This document shows positions 9,801 through 17,676 of a stretch of 64,000 nucleotides of DNA, one piece after another. Every line of letters starts with the position of its first letter. The stretch's first letter is position 1. The notes under the pieces are model-generated. The model had not been told where the DNA came from and searched no databases. It saw only the letters and a list, made by a program, of their open reading frames with translations. Both the position numbers and the translations under genes were made by a program. This stretch comes from Thorsellia anophelis DSM 18579 (GTDB lineage: Bacteria; Pseudomonadota; Gammaproteobacteria; Enterobacterales; Thorselliaceae), in the NCBI RefSeq assembly GCF_900111395.1, contig NZ_FOHV01000006.1:1-64000 (forward strand), given 5' to 3'.

Positions 9801-12800
9801 GAAACGCATTAAAATTATTTAGATTTGGATCGTACCATTTTTGCAAAAAGAAACTATAGGCAAGTTTATCTTCAGGTACATCTTTATTAATTGCAGTAAC
9901 ATAGGCCCTACGGTTAAAAGGCGGTTTTTTTAGCATTGTAACATTTCCAGCTTCTGCACCTTCTTGTCCTATGTCATAGTATTCACTTGCATCGACTCCT
10001 TCTTCAGGATCAAGCGCATCAAAATGGATACTCCAACGATATTTAGGATTAGTATCTATGCTTGCGTTAGCTGAGGAATTTAACCTAAATGCAGCGCCTT
10101 TAAACCCTGTTGTTGGGAAATTTTCCATAGACTCTAACTCACGGCCATAGAAGGTATATTTATTTTTAACTGTTTCAACACTCGCAAAACCTCGGTATGT
10201 ATAGTTACCCTCTTCTTCCTTCATTGTTGAATCAATTGTACGAATGAGTCCAGACAGGTCTCCTGCAATGATAGGCCTTGCTGAAATTGAAATAATATTA
10301 TCTTGTGAACCTGCAGGTAGGGGACCTAAAATATATTCTGCGCGATATAACCGCGTTGTGGGATCATACACAGAACTAATAGGTGTAAGCGTATTGATTC
10401 GGGTATTAGTCACTAATACTGCAGGACCAGTTTGACCACCTTGATAACTACTGGCATAGGTAGATAAATCTATACTGGCTAAATTGGCATCTGTAAGCTT
10501 AGCCCCATTTAGAGAAGGACTACTACCTTGTGGCGATGCGCCAATATTATTTTGAAGAAAATAGTAGCTAACTGTAAGTTTAGAACCTTCAGCAATCGCA
10601 CCACTTAATCTAAAATCCTTAAGGCGAGGTACTGCATAAAAATCAGTACCATCAAGATTACGGCCACAGATCATTTGAGTTTGAGCACTGAGGTCTCCTG
10701 ATTGATCGCTTTTATCCCCCGTTGCTTGTAGATTTACCGTGTCCCACGTTGCTCTTCTATTGAGTTTTCTATTATTAGAAGGGCCTATCTCTGCTACCCA
10801 AAAATATTGTGACTTAAATTGAGATTCACTAAACGCACGCAAATCCCCCCACTCATTATAGAGCATACCATTAAAATTAATAAATGAGGTCGCCTTATTG
10901 TTATCAACTGTTTTCACGTCAAACAATTGATATTTAAATGATGGTATTGCAAAATTTTCAACACCATATTCTTTATTCAATGCATAGCAAAGCTGATCCG
11001 CTTCATAACGGGTCAGTGGCGTACCACCAGGATTTCCAAAATACCACTGTTTTAGAGTAAACTTATAGGTATAAGTAATAGGCGCTTGTGATGCTCTTAT
11101 TGCATCAAACTGTAAGATTGGTTTATAAATTTGCTCTTTTGAGACACCTTTGATGATAACTTCCTGGTTTTCATCTGAAGGCATTTTAAGAAGCTTCACC
11201 ACACCATCTTGGTCCACAGACGCCCACTCTGCGCCCTTTTCAACTGCCCAATCAAATTCTTTAGCGCTTAGCCCTGTTTCTAATCCTAAAGTGAAAAATG
11301 CCCCTTCAAATCCTGTTCTTGGAAAAGTAATATTTTGCTTAATTACGCCGTTTTCATTTGTGTCGATGACCTGGGTTTTACTGCCATCTACTCGCATAAA
11401 ACGCGTATAGGTTTGGTTACCACCTGATAACGCCATGTCAGTTGTAATTGTTAAGATTGGACCTGCTTCATTATCGATATTTATCGGTTGCACAGATAGC
11501 TCTAAAACTTTACCAATTTCATTTGCTGTCAAAGCAGGTAATTTAAATTCCGTAATTCCTATTTCTTTAATTTCAGGGGGAACAATATCACTGACTTTAC
11601 CGTGTGCTAAAATATTAATACCTGATTCGACTAAAACTTTTTTATTACCTTGACCTGTAGTCGTTTCTCCCTTATAACCCCATGTATAGAGTGAATTATC
11701 TTCCTTAAAAGGATCTAATTCTTCATTAGTAGCAGGATCAAACGTATAACTCGCAATCGGCGTATTACCAATAACTAATTCACCAGACAAGATAAAGTTA
11801 CGCAGTTGAGGCGTATCAAGTGGCGTACCATCAAGATTCACGGCGCAAACTAAGTTAAGAGCTTGGTCAATCAATGCTAATTTACTGAGCCCGTTACCTA
11901 AGTGACCCGCTACCTTTTGCCCTTCTAACGTTTGATCAAACGTATGATAATACCCTTCAAATCCAGCTTGGCCAGTTAATACCCAAGGTTCTTGTGATAC
12001 ATTGCTGATATTTCCCCACTCATTCCATAAGCTTCCAGTCAGAGAGCGAGACGCGTCTGTTCCATCATTAAAAGGCTGAACTAAGAAATTCGCTCTTGGA
12101 ATACCATAAATATCTCCAAGCGTTTTACATGCAGCAAGCCCATCTTCATATAAGACAGGCATGGGTTTACCAGCCAATACTTCAGGGCCATAAATAAGCC
12201 ATCTGGTTAATGTAAAACTGTGTGTGATAACTGGATTTTGGACACTTTCTCCAGTTTTTGGCGTTGCGATAACACGAATGGTATGATATTCATCAGGATT
12301 AATTGCAGGTTGCTTAAGTAATGTTACCTCTGCAAGGCTGCCAACACCATTAACTGAAGCTAACTCTAGACTTGCACCATCGATTTCCCAATTGTAATCA
12401 GAAGCTAAGGTTGGTGTTATTACAAAAAACTTAGCATTTTTAAATCCAATAGTTGGAAACGGTGCATTAATTGGGCTATAAAAATTATCAGACATTACCC
12501 CTGGCGTTCTTTTAGGCACTTGGAAAACAAATGATTCTGTTCTATCTTCAGGATCACCTTCTCTTGGAAAACCCGTCAATGTAAATGGAATTAAATTAGC
12601 ATTAATGGTAAGTTCAATTTTACGGCCAGGTGCTACATCAACGATACGAATGGCATTATCTGTTTGTGTAAGACTTAAAGGTTGCTTGGGACCAGTTGCA
12701 GGATCAAGTGCATCTAATAGTGCCCATTGAAGCAAAGGTTTGGGTTGATTGGTTTGATTATCTAAAGTAGGCTCAAGACGAATATTTGGTGCTTCATCTT

Positions 12801-13182
12801 TATCAAGATCAGATGCTAGTGGCGTTTCAAGTAAAACATCAACATCGCCAAATTTATCTTGTTCACTAAAGGTACTATTACTATCAAATTTTAAAATACC
12901 ATCTAAAGTTGGCCAGATTTCACCAGTCTCAATGACTGGTTTTTGACCTTCAATCGGTTTACTTAACGGACTCAAGGATTCTTGTTCTTCTGAATAAACC
13001 GTCGATACAGGCATAGCCACAAGCGCTGCCATCGTAATGATTTTAGCTAAAGTACTAAGTACATAAGAAAAATGACCTTTCGACTTGCCAAATAACGAAT
13101 GGTAACCACTTTGGTGAGCATTTATTGTAAGCTCAGTTTGGCGCGATCCGTTAGTATTCAGTAAATCAAATGTGTATTTCAT
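3814..13182 (-). CDS. Giant repetitive surface protein: ~17 Ig-like repeats, three invasin-tip-like domains
   Basis: 3122 residues. There is an unusually long N-terminus with a hydrophobic stretch at about 42-60 (YVLSTLAKIITMAALVAM) and likely cleavage near VYSEE. After an acidic leader come: Ig-like repeat 1 (from about residue 241), tip-like domain 1 (332-452, with CKTLG, LWNEWGN, LVCAV), a spacer, repeat 2 (from 619), tip-like domain 2 (715-848, LYNEWGD, WVAEIG, MICGR), a spacer, repeats 3-17 (from about 1020 to 2960) and tip-like domain 3 (2972-3122, ending ALCVRT). Each repeat starts F-P-(T/Q/R)-T-G-F and runs FRLNIG, Y.W(S/T), VGN.G, GNVTLLK, ITITATP, YTFKV.KWF; it resembles bacterial Ig-like (BIG_2-type) folds. 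There is no barrel, LPXTG, RTX or type I secretion neighbour, so export is inferred to use the autotransporter at 24358-27471 or a general route. The domain calls are by eye; the reading frame is certain. Confidence 0.8.
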   Translation of the reverse strand: MKYTFDLLNTNGSRQTELTINAHQSGYHSLFGKSKGHFSYVLSTLAKIITMAALVAMPVSTVYSEEQESLSPLSKPIEGQKPVIETGEIWPTLDGILKFDSNSTFSEQDKFGDVDVLLETPLASDLDKDEAPNIRLEPTLDNQTNQPKPLLQWALLDALDPATGPKQPLSLTQTDNAIRIVDVAPGRKIELTINANLIPFTLTGFPREGDPEDRTESFVFQVPKRTPGVMSDNFYSPINAPFPTIGFKNAKFFVITPTLASDYNWEIDGASLELASVNGVGSLAEVTLLKQPAINPDEYHTIRVIATPKTGESVQNPVITHSFTLTRWLIYGPEVLAGKPMPVLYEDGLAACKTLGDIYGIPRANFLVQPFNDGTDASRSLTGSLWNEWGNISNVSQEPWVLTGQAGFEGYYHTFDQTLEGQKVAGHLGNGLSKLALIDQALNLVCAVNLDGTPLDTPQLRNFILSGELVIGNTPIASYTFDPATNEELDPFKEDNSLYTWGYKGETTTGQGNKKVLVESGINILAHGKVSDIVPPEIKEIGITEFKLPALTANEIGKVLELSVQPINIDNEAGPILTITTDMALSGGNQTYTRFMRVDGSKTQVIDTNENGVIKQNITFPRTGFEGAFFTLGLETGLSAKEFDWAVEKGAEWASVDQDGVVKLLKMPSDENQEVIIKGVSKEQIYKPILQFDAIRASQAPITYTYKFTLKQWYFGNPGGTPLTRYEADQLCYALNKEYGVENFAIPSFKYQLFDVKTVDNNKATSFINFNGMLYNEWGDLRAFSESQFKSQYFWVAEIGPSNNRKLNRRATWDTVNLQATGDKSDQSGDLSAQTQMICGRNLDGTDFYAVPRLKDFRLSGAIAEGSKLTVSYYFLQNNIGASPQGSSPSLNGAKLTDANLASIDLSTYASSYQGGQTGPAVLVTNTRINTLTPISSVYDPTTRLYRAEYILGPLPAGSQDNIISISARPIIAGDLSGLIRTIDSTMKEEEGNYTYRGFASVETVKNKYTFYGRELESMENFPTTGFKGAAFRLNSSANASIDTNPKYRWSIHFDALDPEEGVDASEYYDIGQEGAEAGNVTMLKKPPFNRRAYVTAINKDVPEDKLAYSFFLQKWYDPNLNNFNAFHSVSTPQNAAEFKVNQPIDPAAEDADFSQTFPTTGFPGAKFKLNIGVNGALNSQYDWWTSEDEKPYDDRAIRVNELGEVLLVNRPEFNSTQTVYAQLKDKSYPPIAYTYKLLKWFNPMMGSDFFSIQTPLSAAEFKPVTQPPKKRPDDFTGVFPTTGFPGALFRLNLGGTNGRDNLLYNWSSSHPELASVGNGPLVDSTPEGAGNVVLLKDPEVATEITIYATPKPDKLESTKVLEYRFKVIKWFNQNLPNINKAFYSAETFLSDAEHPINQPRDWKTNPNANFSNVFPTTGFPGAMFRLNIGFKGGRDNALYTWESSHPELVSVGNNGVVGTTKDNAGNVMLLSDPEVATPVTITATPIEGASENVDVLTYTFKVVKWFNQDLPLNGAFYSAQTFLSDFEHPIVQPKDAQTDENADFSKTFPTTGFPGAIFRLNIGNRDGLFNQNYTWESSHPTLASVGNGPNSNTSTGAGNVTLLVDPEVATPITITATPKDGVTSTNPVIKYTFKVVKWFNQDLPPANANFYSAETFLSDAEHPIVQPKNAETDPDADFSKTFPTTGFPGAIFRLNIGSKGGQFNADYNWSTSEDSKPESERLIKVGNSGTVNNTETGSGNVTLIRDPDVATPVTVVAVPKGGASSTNPEIRYTFKVIKWFNPDLSPQSSNNDFYSVGTFKTNFEHPVVQPEDVTAADADFSKTFPTTGFPGAIFRLNIGDGTGRDNGLYNWSIENPAHSEYVMLGNNGTPGTNADNAGNVTLIKDPEVATVITIIATPNPDKTQDTRVLRYSFKVIKWFNQDLKPFASFNSITLPKDGTNLPLVEASAGNYDKVFPQTGFKNAVFRLNIGDNTGARNSEFDWRSSDISLATVNASGEVTLVKRPAAPTVITITATPKDTSSGEASLNYSFKLAKWFDVNLAPPVGRFSVITLPLDEDNPLIPVTLPNGTNFDEVFPQTGFTNAMFRLNIGAVMQTEGKNDEYTWTISDPELAKVGNTTGLNSTNIEASGNVTLLKRPAAPTVITVTATNKVNPLDVLTYQFKLAKWFEPNLEAIITNFSSITTPLDEAVLAVNKPDGNDFSDVFPQTGFTNAMFRLDIKAGNDNILLNDAYDWTVNPEASEYVSIGNGAIDNTATGAGNVTLLKRPSVPTVVTITATPKGGETLSRKILTYQFRVAKWFETQTTPIISTFSRITTVYDNATIDINAPNGEDFTNVFPRTGFTNARFRLDIIDPNDDEVLLNSQYDWAVTASEANIVLVGNSGVVDSSLLGSGNVTLLKRPSAPTVVTVTATPKPEFASSYRKVLTYQFRLDKWFETQTKAQNAKRYHSISLPYGNTSDATAGAMTSIAIIDHEEGDYSKVFPRTGFVNATFRLNIGAPTALLNDDYNWSLLEDGTEGIAYVGNSVTTGITKETAGVVTLTKRPDVPTVVTVIATPKNEITEETPVLTYKFRTDKWFAVDLLRPVENFEGISLMYGTSSSILMRDPVQIGVSTPVGDDFSQVFPQTGFKNAKFRLDIGRSGGQNRNYTWAVNRPDLVKVGNQPLDTYDADSAGIVTLLKRPEAPTEIVITATPPRITSTTPVLTYRFKLVKWFDVNLDKPLLRFNSITNPTNDVLTPIPVIAAKNGDYSQTYPRTGFSGAMFRLNIGNHEAPLNEEYTWSTSEDSKPVEERLVSVGNGVVSATNEGAGNVTLLRRPNQPTEITIYARVKPEFMGTRPELRPELRYTFKTQKWFDPAIQPTRLTKAFTSLSAFTSSYNIVNPVGSDFTDVFPTYGGKELTFKLSTPDFVATDLIWTSSDESLVAVDNQGNVTFINEPSIQTEVIISARPRFATDISVYEYRFKVKKWIQISPDVMNGYYQAAPNARWPENIWGSSISNWPWLQSLGESNVINNPVNNPDLYCQSLGNGYQSMSVSDYTLNYPDFIPFSSSAGANVARIKIGAFVQEWGRINTMPGVGNRAAWLAEPISVNLRAASGQGTTIATNQVVSNQTAKALCVRTIPIE
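4290..12470 (-). repeat. Protein-coding tandem array of about 17 Ig-like repeats
   Basis: The F-P-x-T-G-F motif is encoded near positions 12460, 11328, 10123, 9713, 9350, 8941, 8540, 8140, 7711, 7320, 6960, 6572, 6177, 5749, 5320, 4931 and (degenerate) 4518. From the third copy on, spacing is 360-430 bases, about 120-143 codons. Copies 4-9 form one sequence family (FPTTGFPGA, TLL.DPEVATP, and a SDAEHPIVQP segment in copies 5-7). Copies 10-15 form another (F-P-Q/R-T-G-F, TLLKRP..PT). Neighbours resemble each other most, as expected from stepwise tandem duplication. The copies are diverged at DNA level, so this is an old array, not a simple repeat. Confidence 0.85.
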
Positions 13183-13347
13183 ATTTCGCTCATCTTTTAA
13201 CTTAATTATTATCGTTTTATGACAACCGGTATTGAATTCCGAGTCTCTTCACTTATTCTACTTAATCGATTTATTAATTTTTTGACATGATTTCGCTTAC
13301 TGGCTTTATATTTTGACACAAAATTCATTATTCTGTAACTAATTTTA

Positions 13348-14535
13348 TTATTCTACTACATTATCATTAATATCATCTAAAATCGGTTCATCATTAGAGG
13401 GTCTTCCAGGCGTTGCTGCTGGCCACTTAGTGACATTTTCAGGATCCCATAAGAACCCTGCTCTAAGCCTCAATTTTTGTTCAGATTTTTCATCCGTCAA
13501 TTTAGCAGCTGTCGTTGCATCATCATTATCTAGCTGAGTTTTATACATGCCATTAGCAATACCATTATAAAAACTGAGTCTTTCGCTATCAATTGCATTG
13601 ACAATTTCAGTTTCCCCTTCAAAACTATACAAGTACCATTTAATTGGCTTTTCAATTTTTGCTGTGACATCTGTATCATCGGCAAGTGTCGCTGTATAAG
13701 GGATATATTCATCTCTTAATACTCTCGCAACATATTCAGTATTTACCTCGACAAGTGCACTAAAATCTTCGGTTTCAGTATCGATAGGCGTTGCCCTAGT
13801 CCCAAGGGTTTCCCATTCATCTTTTCTAAAAATATAAATTTTAGGTTCACCTAAAGTAGGATCCTCAGGTAGCTCTTCAGGTGGTACACCTGGATTAACT
13901 ACTAATGGTAGCTCTGGATCAGGTAGAGGTATAATATTGGGTTCATTAGGATCAATTTGACCCTGCATGAAACGAATGTCTGGTACAATTATCATTGGGC
14001 TTTCATTTGGAAAACCTATCGATGTTTTGGGGATAATCGAAAAACCCACCTGGTTACCAAATGCAAGCGCAGGCAGGCGTATAGTTGAACCTGTACCTAT
14101 TAATACACGCTCACCAGGACGCATAGGACCACTTAAACTTAAACTAATATTAACCCGCCTTAGCGTATCAAATACAGCCTGATTCGTTCCTTTAGGCACA
14201 ATATACCAATTTATAGTTGAATGGGAAATGTCCTGGCCGATTGGGACAGGATCACTATCATCCCTATCATTGTCCAAAAACACATAAGTCCCATTTTCAC
14301 CATCATTTAATGGACCTAATTTAGGCGTAATGACAGACGGAATGGTTAAAGTCATGCCAATTTGCCACTGCTCAGTGTTACCCGATGCGGCAACCTCATC
14401 AATAACAGGATAATAACCCCGAATCTCTTTGGTAAGTGGCGTGCCATACTGTAAGCCATACACAGCAGACGGCAAAACACACAACATCAAAGATGTTGTG
14501 GTTAAAAATTGTCTAAAGCGATTCATTGGCATCAT
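13348..14535 (-). CDS. Secreted two-domain protein of the autotransporter-partner (ZirS-like) family
   Basis: 395 residues, signal peptide about 1-27 (TTTSLMLCVLPSAVYG). The N-domain carries the family signature: RGYYPVIDEV, an Asp-rich loop (LDNDRDDSDP), INWYIVPKG and VGFSIIPKT..GFP. A Pro/acid-rich linker (about 205-245) leads to an Ig-like second domain that ends in the shared module YKTQLDNDDA ... KSEQKLRLRAGF. A tail of about 28 residues follows (WPAATPGRPSND...). It is the most divergent of the later paralogues. It lies beyond the hairpin at 14734-14769, so it may be transcribed separately, perhaps with the giant gene 165 bases further on. The resemblance to Salmonella ZirS/ZirU is inferred from architecture and context; the function is unknown. 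Confidence 0.6.
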   Translation of the reverse strand: MMPMNRFRQFLTTTSLMLCVLPSAVYGLQYGTPLTKEIRGYYPVIDEVAASGNTEQWQIGMTLTIPSVITPKLGPLNDGENGTYVFLDNDRDDSDPVPIGQDISHSTINWYIVPKGTNQAVFDTLRRVNISLSLSGPMRPGERVLIGTGSTIRLPALAFGNQVGFSIIPKTSIGFPNESPMIIVPDIRFMQGQIDPNEPNIIPLPDPELPLVVNPGVPPEELPEDPTLGEPKIYIFRKDEWETLGTRATPIDTETEDFSALVEVNTEYVARVLRDEYIPYTATLADDTDVTAKIEKPIKWYLYSFEGETEIVNAIDSERLSFYNGIANGMYKTQLDNDDATTAAKLTDEKSEQKLRLRAGFLWDPENVTKWPAATPGRPSNDEPILDDINDNVVE

Positions 14536-14865
14536 ATCTATTTATTCTTATTAGTCTATTTTAAATTAGGTCTATTTATCACAAGCAATTCTTATTTTCA
14601 TATAGTAATAAGTACTGAGTTTCATGTAATCATAATTGTCTAATTAATACAAAAAAGGCATACAGACAAACATACTCATTACGCTTATACAGTTAACTTT
14701 AGTATTGACTCTGATAAAAAGGCATAATTAGTACTCAGCGGATGAGTTAAACTTTTAACACCCGCTGAGCGTATTATGATTTAATTAATAAGCCAGTTTA
14801 TACGAATTGAATTTATTCAATTTACATAATACCTATACCAACTCTTTGACTAAATCATTATATGA
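14536..14865. other. Longest gap inside the paralogue array
   Basis: 330 bases without a gene, far more than the 40-90 bases separating the preceding paralogues. It holds the strong hairpin at 14734-14769 and could hold a promoter for the gene at 13348-14535; no convincing -35/-10 pair was recognised. Confidence 0.4.
14734..14769 (-). terminator. Hairpin separating the partner array from the distal genes
   Basis: CTCAGCGG (14734-14741) pairs perfectly with CCGCTGAG (14762-14769). Inside, GTTAA and TTAAC add a second 5-bp helix around a four-base loop. It is a GC-rich spot in AT-rich surroundings. Reading leftward, the stem is followed after about 14 bases by TTTTT rather than an immediate U-run. 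It is likely a partial terminator or mRNA-end stabiliser about 100 bases after the stop at 14866. Confidence 0.5.
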
Positions 14866-16137
14866 TTATGGTGGTGTCGGTGTGCCATCATCATAAATCA
14901 CACGAATACGCATACCTTGCTCACTCAGATTGTCTGCTTGCTGTGCTAATGCATCAGCATTAAAATCTTGCGTGGTAAATAAGGTATAGCTTGCTACACT
15001 TGATGCAGCAACTTGGAATGTTCCATCAGGATTAGTAAGCGTGTTATCTAATTGCTTAAATCTATCCTGATCAATTCCTGCGGTATCCTTATCAAAAGTA
15101 CGAATTAAACCTGGAGTTGTACCAGCTATCCCTATTTCAGCAGGGGTAACACCAGTCAAAGTTTTTGGATCCCATAACTGCCAGCTTAAATTAGCTTCTT
15201 CTGCAGGTGAGAGTGATCTGTAAGTATAATTTCCTGCTGTACCTTCACGTATCTGAGCTTCAACTCGGTAGGTATGACGGACTTTAGTGTAATCATTTGG
15301 CCCTAATACTACGTCATCATCTGTAGCAGGTGTATTTAAGGTGTCATAAATCACAAACTCAATTGGATTACCTGGCTGGATTGGACCACCACCATTGTCT
15401 GGATTTTCACCGCCTGGTTCACCTGGATCTGGGTTTTCAGGATCGGGATCGCCTGGCTCCGTTGGTGGTTGCTGTTGGTATAAATAGCTAATATCAAACG
15501 CTTTTAGCATATGCCCTTCAATCGGGTCACCATACTCAGATTTTGGTACAATCGTAAAACCGATTCTCAAATCTTCAGTACTTTCAGCAGTACCACCAAA
15601 TATTGCCTGTGCAGGGACTTTTAACGCCCAGCTTTTGAGGTTGTTATTAGTACGAACAAGATCAGCTGGCACCACTGCATCTGATGCTTCAATATCATCC
15701 CAGCTTTTAACCCAAGTATCAGGTCCTGCTAATAATGCATCATAGGTTGTTCCAACTGGTGCAAAATCTTTACCAGCCTTTGGTTTTACAATATACCAGG
15801 TCACAACAACATCATCGTTTTTTGTCGTATCAGGATCTGTATCAAAATCTTTATACTGATAGAGCTTTTTTATGTTAGCTGGCAAAGTAGAAGTATCGGT
15901 TATGTAAGTTGGCACTTCAATAATCGCACCCATTTTTGGGTATACTCTATCTGCACCAGCTTCATTGACAATTTGTCCACCAGATATTAACTGGGTCCCT
16001 ACAGAGCTCAAGTAAGGGTAATACCCTTTAACTGTATTGGTTAAATCAGAACCACCTTGTAATGCACTCGCTTGCTGTGCACTTAATGCAGTAGCTAATG
16101 CAACAGCAATTAAGGTAATTTTATTATTTATTTTCAT
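14866..16137 (-). CDS. Secreted two-domain protein of the autotransporter-partner (ZirS-like) family
   Basis: 423 residues. The signal peptide is about 1-25 (ITLIAVALATALSAQQASA). GAGGAG precedes the ATG. N-domain: TVKGYYPYLSSVGTQL, Asp-rich loop YKDFDTDPDTT, VVVTWYIVKPK, SLKSWALKVPAQ-type segment (here LKSWALKVPA), IGFTIVPKSEYGDP. A striking linker of PGDPDPENPDPGEPG type (about 218-250) connects to a second domain with a DTLNTP/YRVEAQI strand pair and the end module LSEQGMRIRVIYDDG. It has no cysteines, unlike the three paralogues before it. It is the last gene before the 330-base gap. I infer an exported subunit handled by the autotransporter at 24358; the biochemical role is unknown. Confidence 0.65.
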   Translation of the reverse strand: MKINNKITLIAVALATALSAQQASALQGGSDLTNTVKGYYPYLSSVGTQLISGGQIVNEAGADRVYPKMGAIIEVPTYITDTSTLPANIKKLYQYKDFDTDPDTTKNDDVVVTWYIVKPKAGKDFAPVGTTYDALLAGPDTWVKSWDDIEASDAVVPADLVRTNNNLKSWALKVPAQAIFGGTAESTEDLRIGFTIVPKSEYGDPIEGHMLKAFDISYLYQQQPPTEPGDPDPENPDPGEPGGENPDNGGGPIQPGNPIEFVIYDTLNTPATDDDVVLGPNDYTKVRHTYRVEAQIREGTAGNYTYRSLSPAEEANLSWQLWDPKTLTGVTPAEIGIAGTTPGLIRTFDKDTAGIDQDRFKQLDNTLTNPDGTFQVAASSVASYTLFTTQDFNADALAQQADNLSEQGMRIRVIYDDGTPTPP

Positions 16138-16152
16138 ATTTTACTCCTCAAT

Positions 16153-16175
16153 TTGCCCACATAAAACATGGGCAA
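16153..16175 (-). other. Intergenic hairpin just ahead of a ribosome site
   Basis: TTGCCCA (16153-16159) and TGGGCAA (16169-16175) form a perfect 7-bp stem with a 9-base loop. It fills the 48-base gap between the stop at 16186 and the GAGGAG ribosome site of the next gene. It has no T-run, so it is more likely an mRNA-stability or translation element than a terminator. Confidence 0.4.
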
Positions 16176-16185
16176 TGTTTAAATA

Positions 16186-17634
16186 TTATGGTGTTGGCGG
16201 CGTAACTGTTACGTTTTCATCGTAGTTAAAGGTCACTCTTAAACGAGTACGTTGTTCAGAGTTCTCACCATTAATAGCTACATCATCCCATTTCCATAAT
16301 GTATTAAATGCATTACCAAATGTTGTATTTGCTTCAACATTATCTACCTGGGTTTTGAAGCTAAAGTATTTACGACCGTCTGCATCTACTAACTCACCTG
16401 TACGATTATTCGTCGCACTTTCAATTTGTTTTGCAGTAGCGATGAAAGCATTGGTTAATAAAGTAGCTTTCTCAGCAGCGCCCGCAGTCGTATCAGTATT
16501 AGCTTCCGCCGCATCGATTAATGCAGGATCAAGATCGCCACGATAGAAATTCCAAGAAATTGAATCAACTTCACCTACTGTTCCACTATCAGGAAGTTTT
16601 GAGTTATCAAGATCACGATAAATCGGTGGATCTTCAGGATCAGTTTCCTTACCTAGCACTTTGATATCCGCATAATAAGTGCTATTAACTAGTGGATGCG
16701 GATGCGCTTGGGTACCTAAAATTGGGTCAGTTTTAGGGTTAGCTTCCGTTGCACCTTTTGGTAAATAGTGAATCGTAACGATGTAATTAGCTTTCACGAC
16801 ATCACCACCACCATTACCTGGATTTTCCAGGATTGGTTTTTCAGGTGGATTAGGAACAGTCGGATTAGTTGGATCAATCAAACAGGTATCTAAATTACTT
16901 AATGCATCACTATCAGTCACATCACTTAAATCACATTGATCACCAGGACCCTGTGGTTGCGGCTGTTCCCAAATAAAGTTTAAATCAGGCACCTTAAGTG
17001 GTTGACCACGGAACGGGTCACCTGTTTGTGATTCAGGCACAATGATAAAACCAATACGCTTGCCACTTGCCTCAACTGGCACTTTTACTGCCAAGCTTTT
17101 TGAACCCTGACCAGGCATAGTATAGGATTCAGTTGTAACCGGAACTGCTATGACATCTGCCCAGTCAGTAATCCAAGAGCCATTTTCATTTGGATCATTA
17201 AATTCAGTAACCGAAGTGCCATCTGGTGCCCAGTTCTTTACAGCTGGATCTTTTGGCTCAACCACGTACCAATGAACAGACACTTTTTGAGCAATTTGCT
17301 GGCCTGCGATATCAACTGTAAATTGACCAGGTCGTACACGTCCAGCATTATCCTCATCTTTATCCTGAGTTGTATTACCATCTGCATAGGTATAGTATTT
17401 TGAATTTAGTAAATAAGTTGGGACTTCAACCACGTCACCAATTTTCAGCGGTTTAGTGGTACCATCAGCACGCCCCACAACTTGCGTACCAACACTTGGT
17501 AAATAGGGCGCCCAACCCTTCATAGTTGGTGTTAAGCGTGACTCACCTGTTGCAGCTAATGCACTACCACTTGATAGTGCAGCAGATAATACTAATGCCA
17601 CTACAGCAGGTTTAAATAGTTTTTTCATTTTCAT
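16186..17634 (-). CDS. Secreted two-domain protein of the autotransporter-partner (ZirS-like) family
   Basis: 482 residues. The signal peptide is about 1-27 (VVALVLSAALSSGSALA), cleavage before ATGES. N-domain: TPTMKGWAPYLPSVGTQVVG, IGDVVEVPTYLLN, YYTYADGN, the DKDEDN loop, QKVSVHWYVVEPK, SLAVKVPVEASGKRIGFII, PESQTGDPFRGQPLKVPDLN. A Cys pair (GDQCDLS ... DTCLIDP) stands directly before a Gly-rich linker (ENPGNGGG). C-domain: NYIVTIHYLP, DPILGTQAHP, STYYADIKVL, ISWNFY, then FKTQVDNVEANTTF and NSEQRTRLRVTFNYD. It is clearly paralogous to the genes at 17677 and 19328. The neighbours are 42 and 48 bases away, so they are co-transcribed. I infer that it is exported to the cell surface or medium. 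Confidence 0.7.
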   Translation of the reverse strand: MKMKKLFKPAVVALVLSAALSSGSALAATGESRLTPTMKGWAPYLPSVGTQVVGRADGTTKPLKIGDVVEVPTYLLNSKYYTYADGNTTQDKDEDNAGRVRPGQFTVDIAGQQIAQKVSVHWYVVEPKDPAVKNWAPDGTSVTEFNDPNENGSWITDWADVIAVPVTTESYTMPGQGSKSLAVKVPVEASGKRIGFIIVPESQTGDPFRGQPLKVPDLNFIWEQPQPQGPGDQCDLSDVTDSDALSNLDTCLIDPTNPTVPNPPEKPILENPGNGGGDVVKANYIVTIHYLPKGATEANPKTDPILGTQAHPHPLVNSTYYADIKVLGKETDPEDPPIYRDLDNSKLPDSGTVGEVDSISWNFYRGDLDPALIDAAEANTDTTAGAAEKATLLTNAFIATAKQIESATNNRTGELVDADGRKYFSFKTQVDNVEANTTFGNAFNTLWKWDDVAINGENSEQRTRLRVTFNYDENVTVTPPTP

Positions 17635-17676
17635 AATGTTTCTCTCAGTTATTAATTGAATTATTTAAGTTTAAAC

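Noticed and set aside
4290..12470. Regular 360-430-base periodicity, at first sight a repeat array of the CRISPR or satellite type
   Set aside because: The repeats lie in one continuous reading frame and are conserved at protein level; units are far too long and too diverged for CRISPR.
3814..13182. Many open frames on the plus strand inside the giant gene (for example 5996-6277, 6812-7099, 9155-9385)
   Set aside because: They recur at the same place within the repeats, lack ribosome sites and are mirror images of the coding strand; shadows of the repeat protein.
3814..13182. Giant Ig-repeat protein as a type I secreted (RTX/BapA-like) adhesin
   Set aside because: It has an N-terminal signal region, no glycine-rich calcium repeats at the C-terminus and no HlyB/HlyD/TolC-type genes nearby.
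13285..13320. Two TTTTGACA copies as plus-strand promoters (-35 like)
   Set aside because: They point into the 3' end of an opposing gene and have no properly spaced -10.
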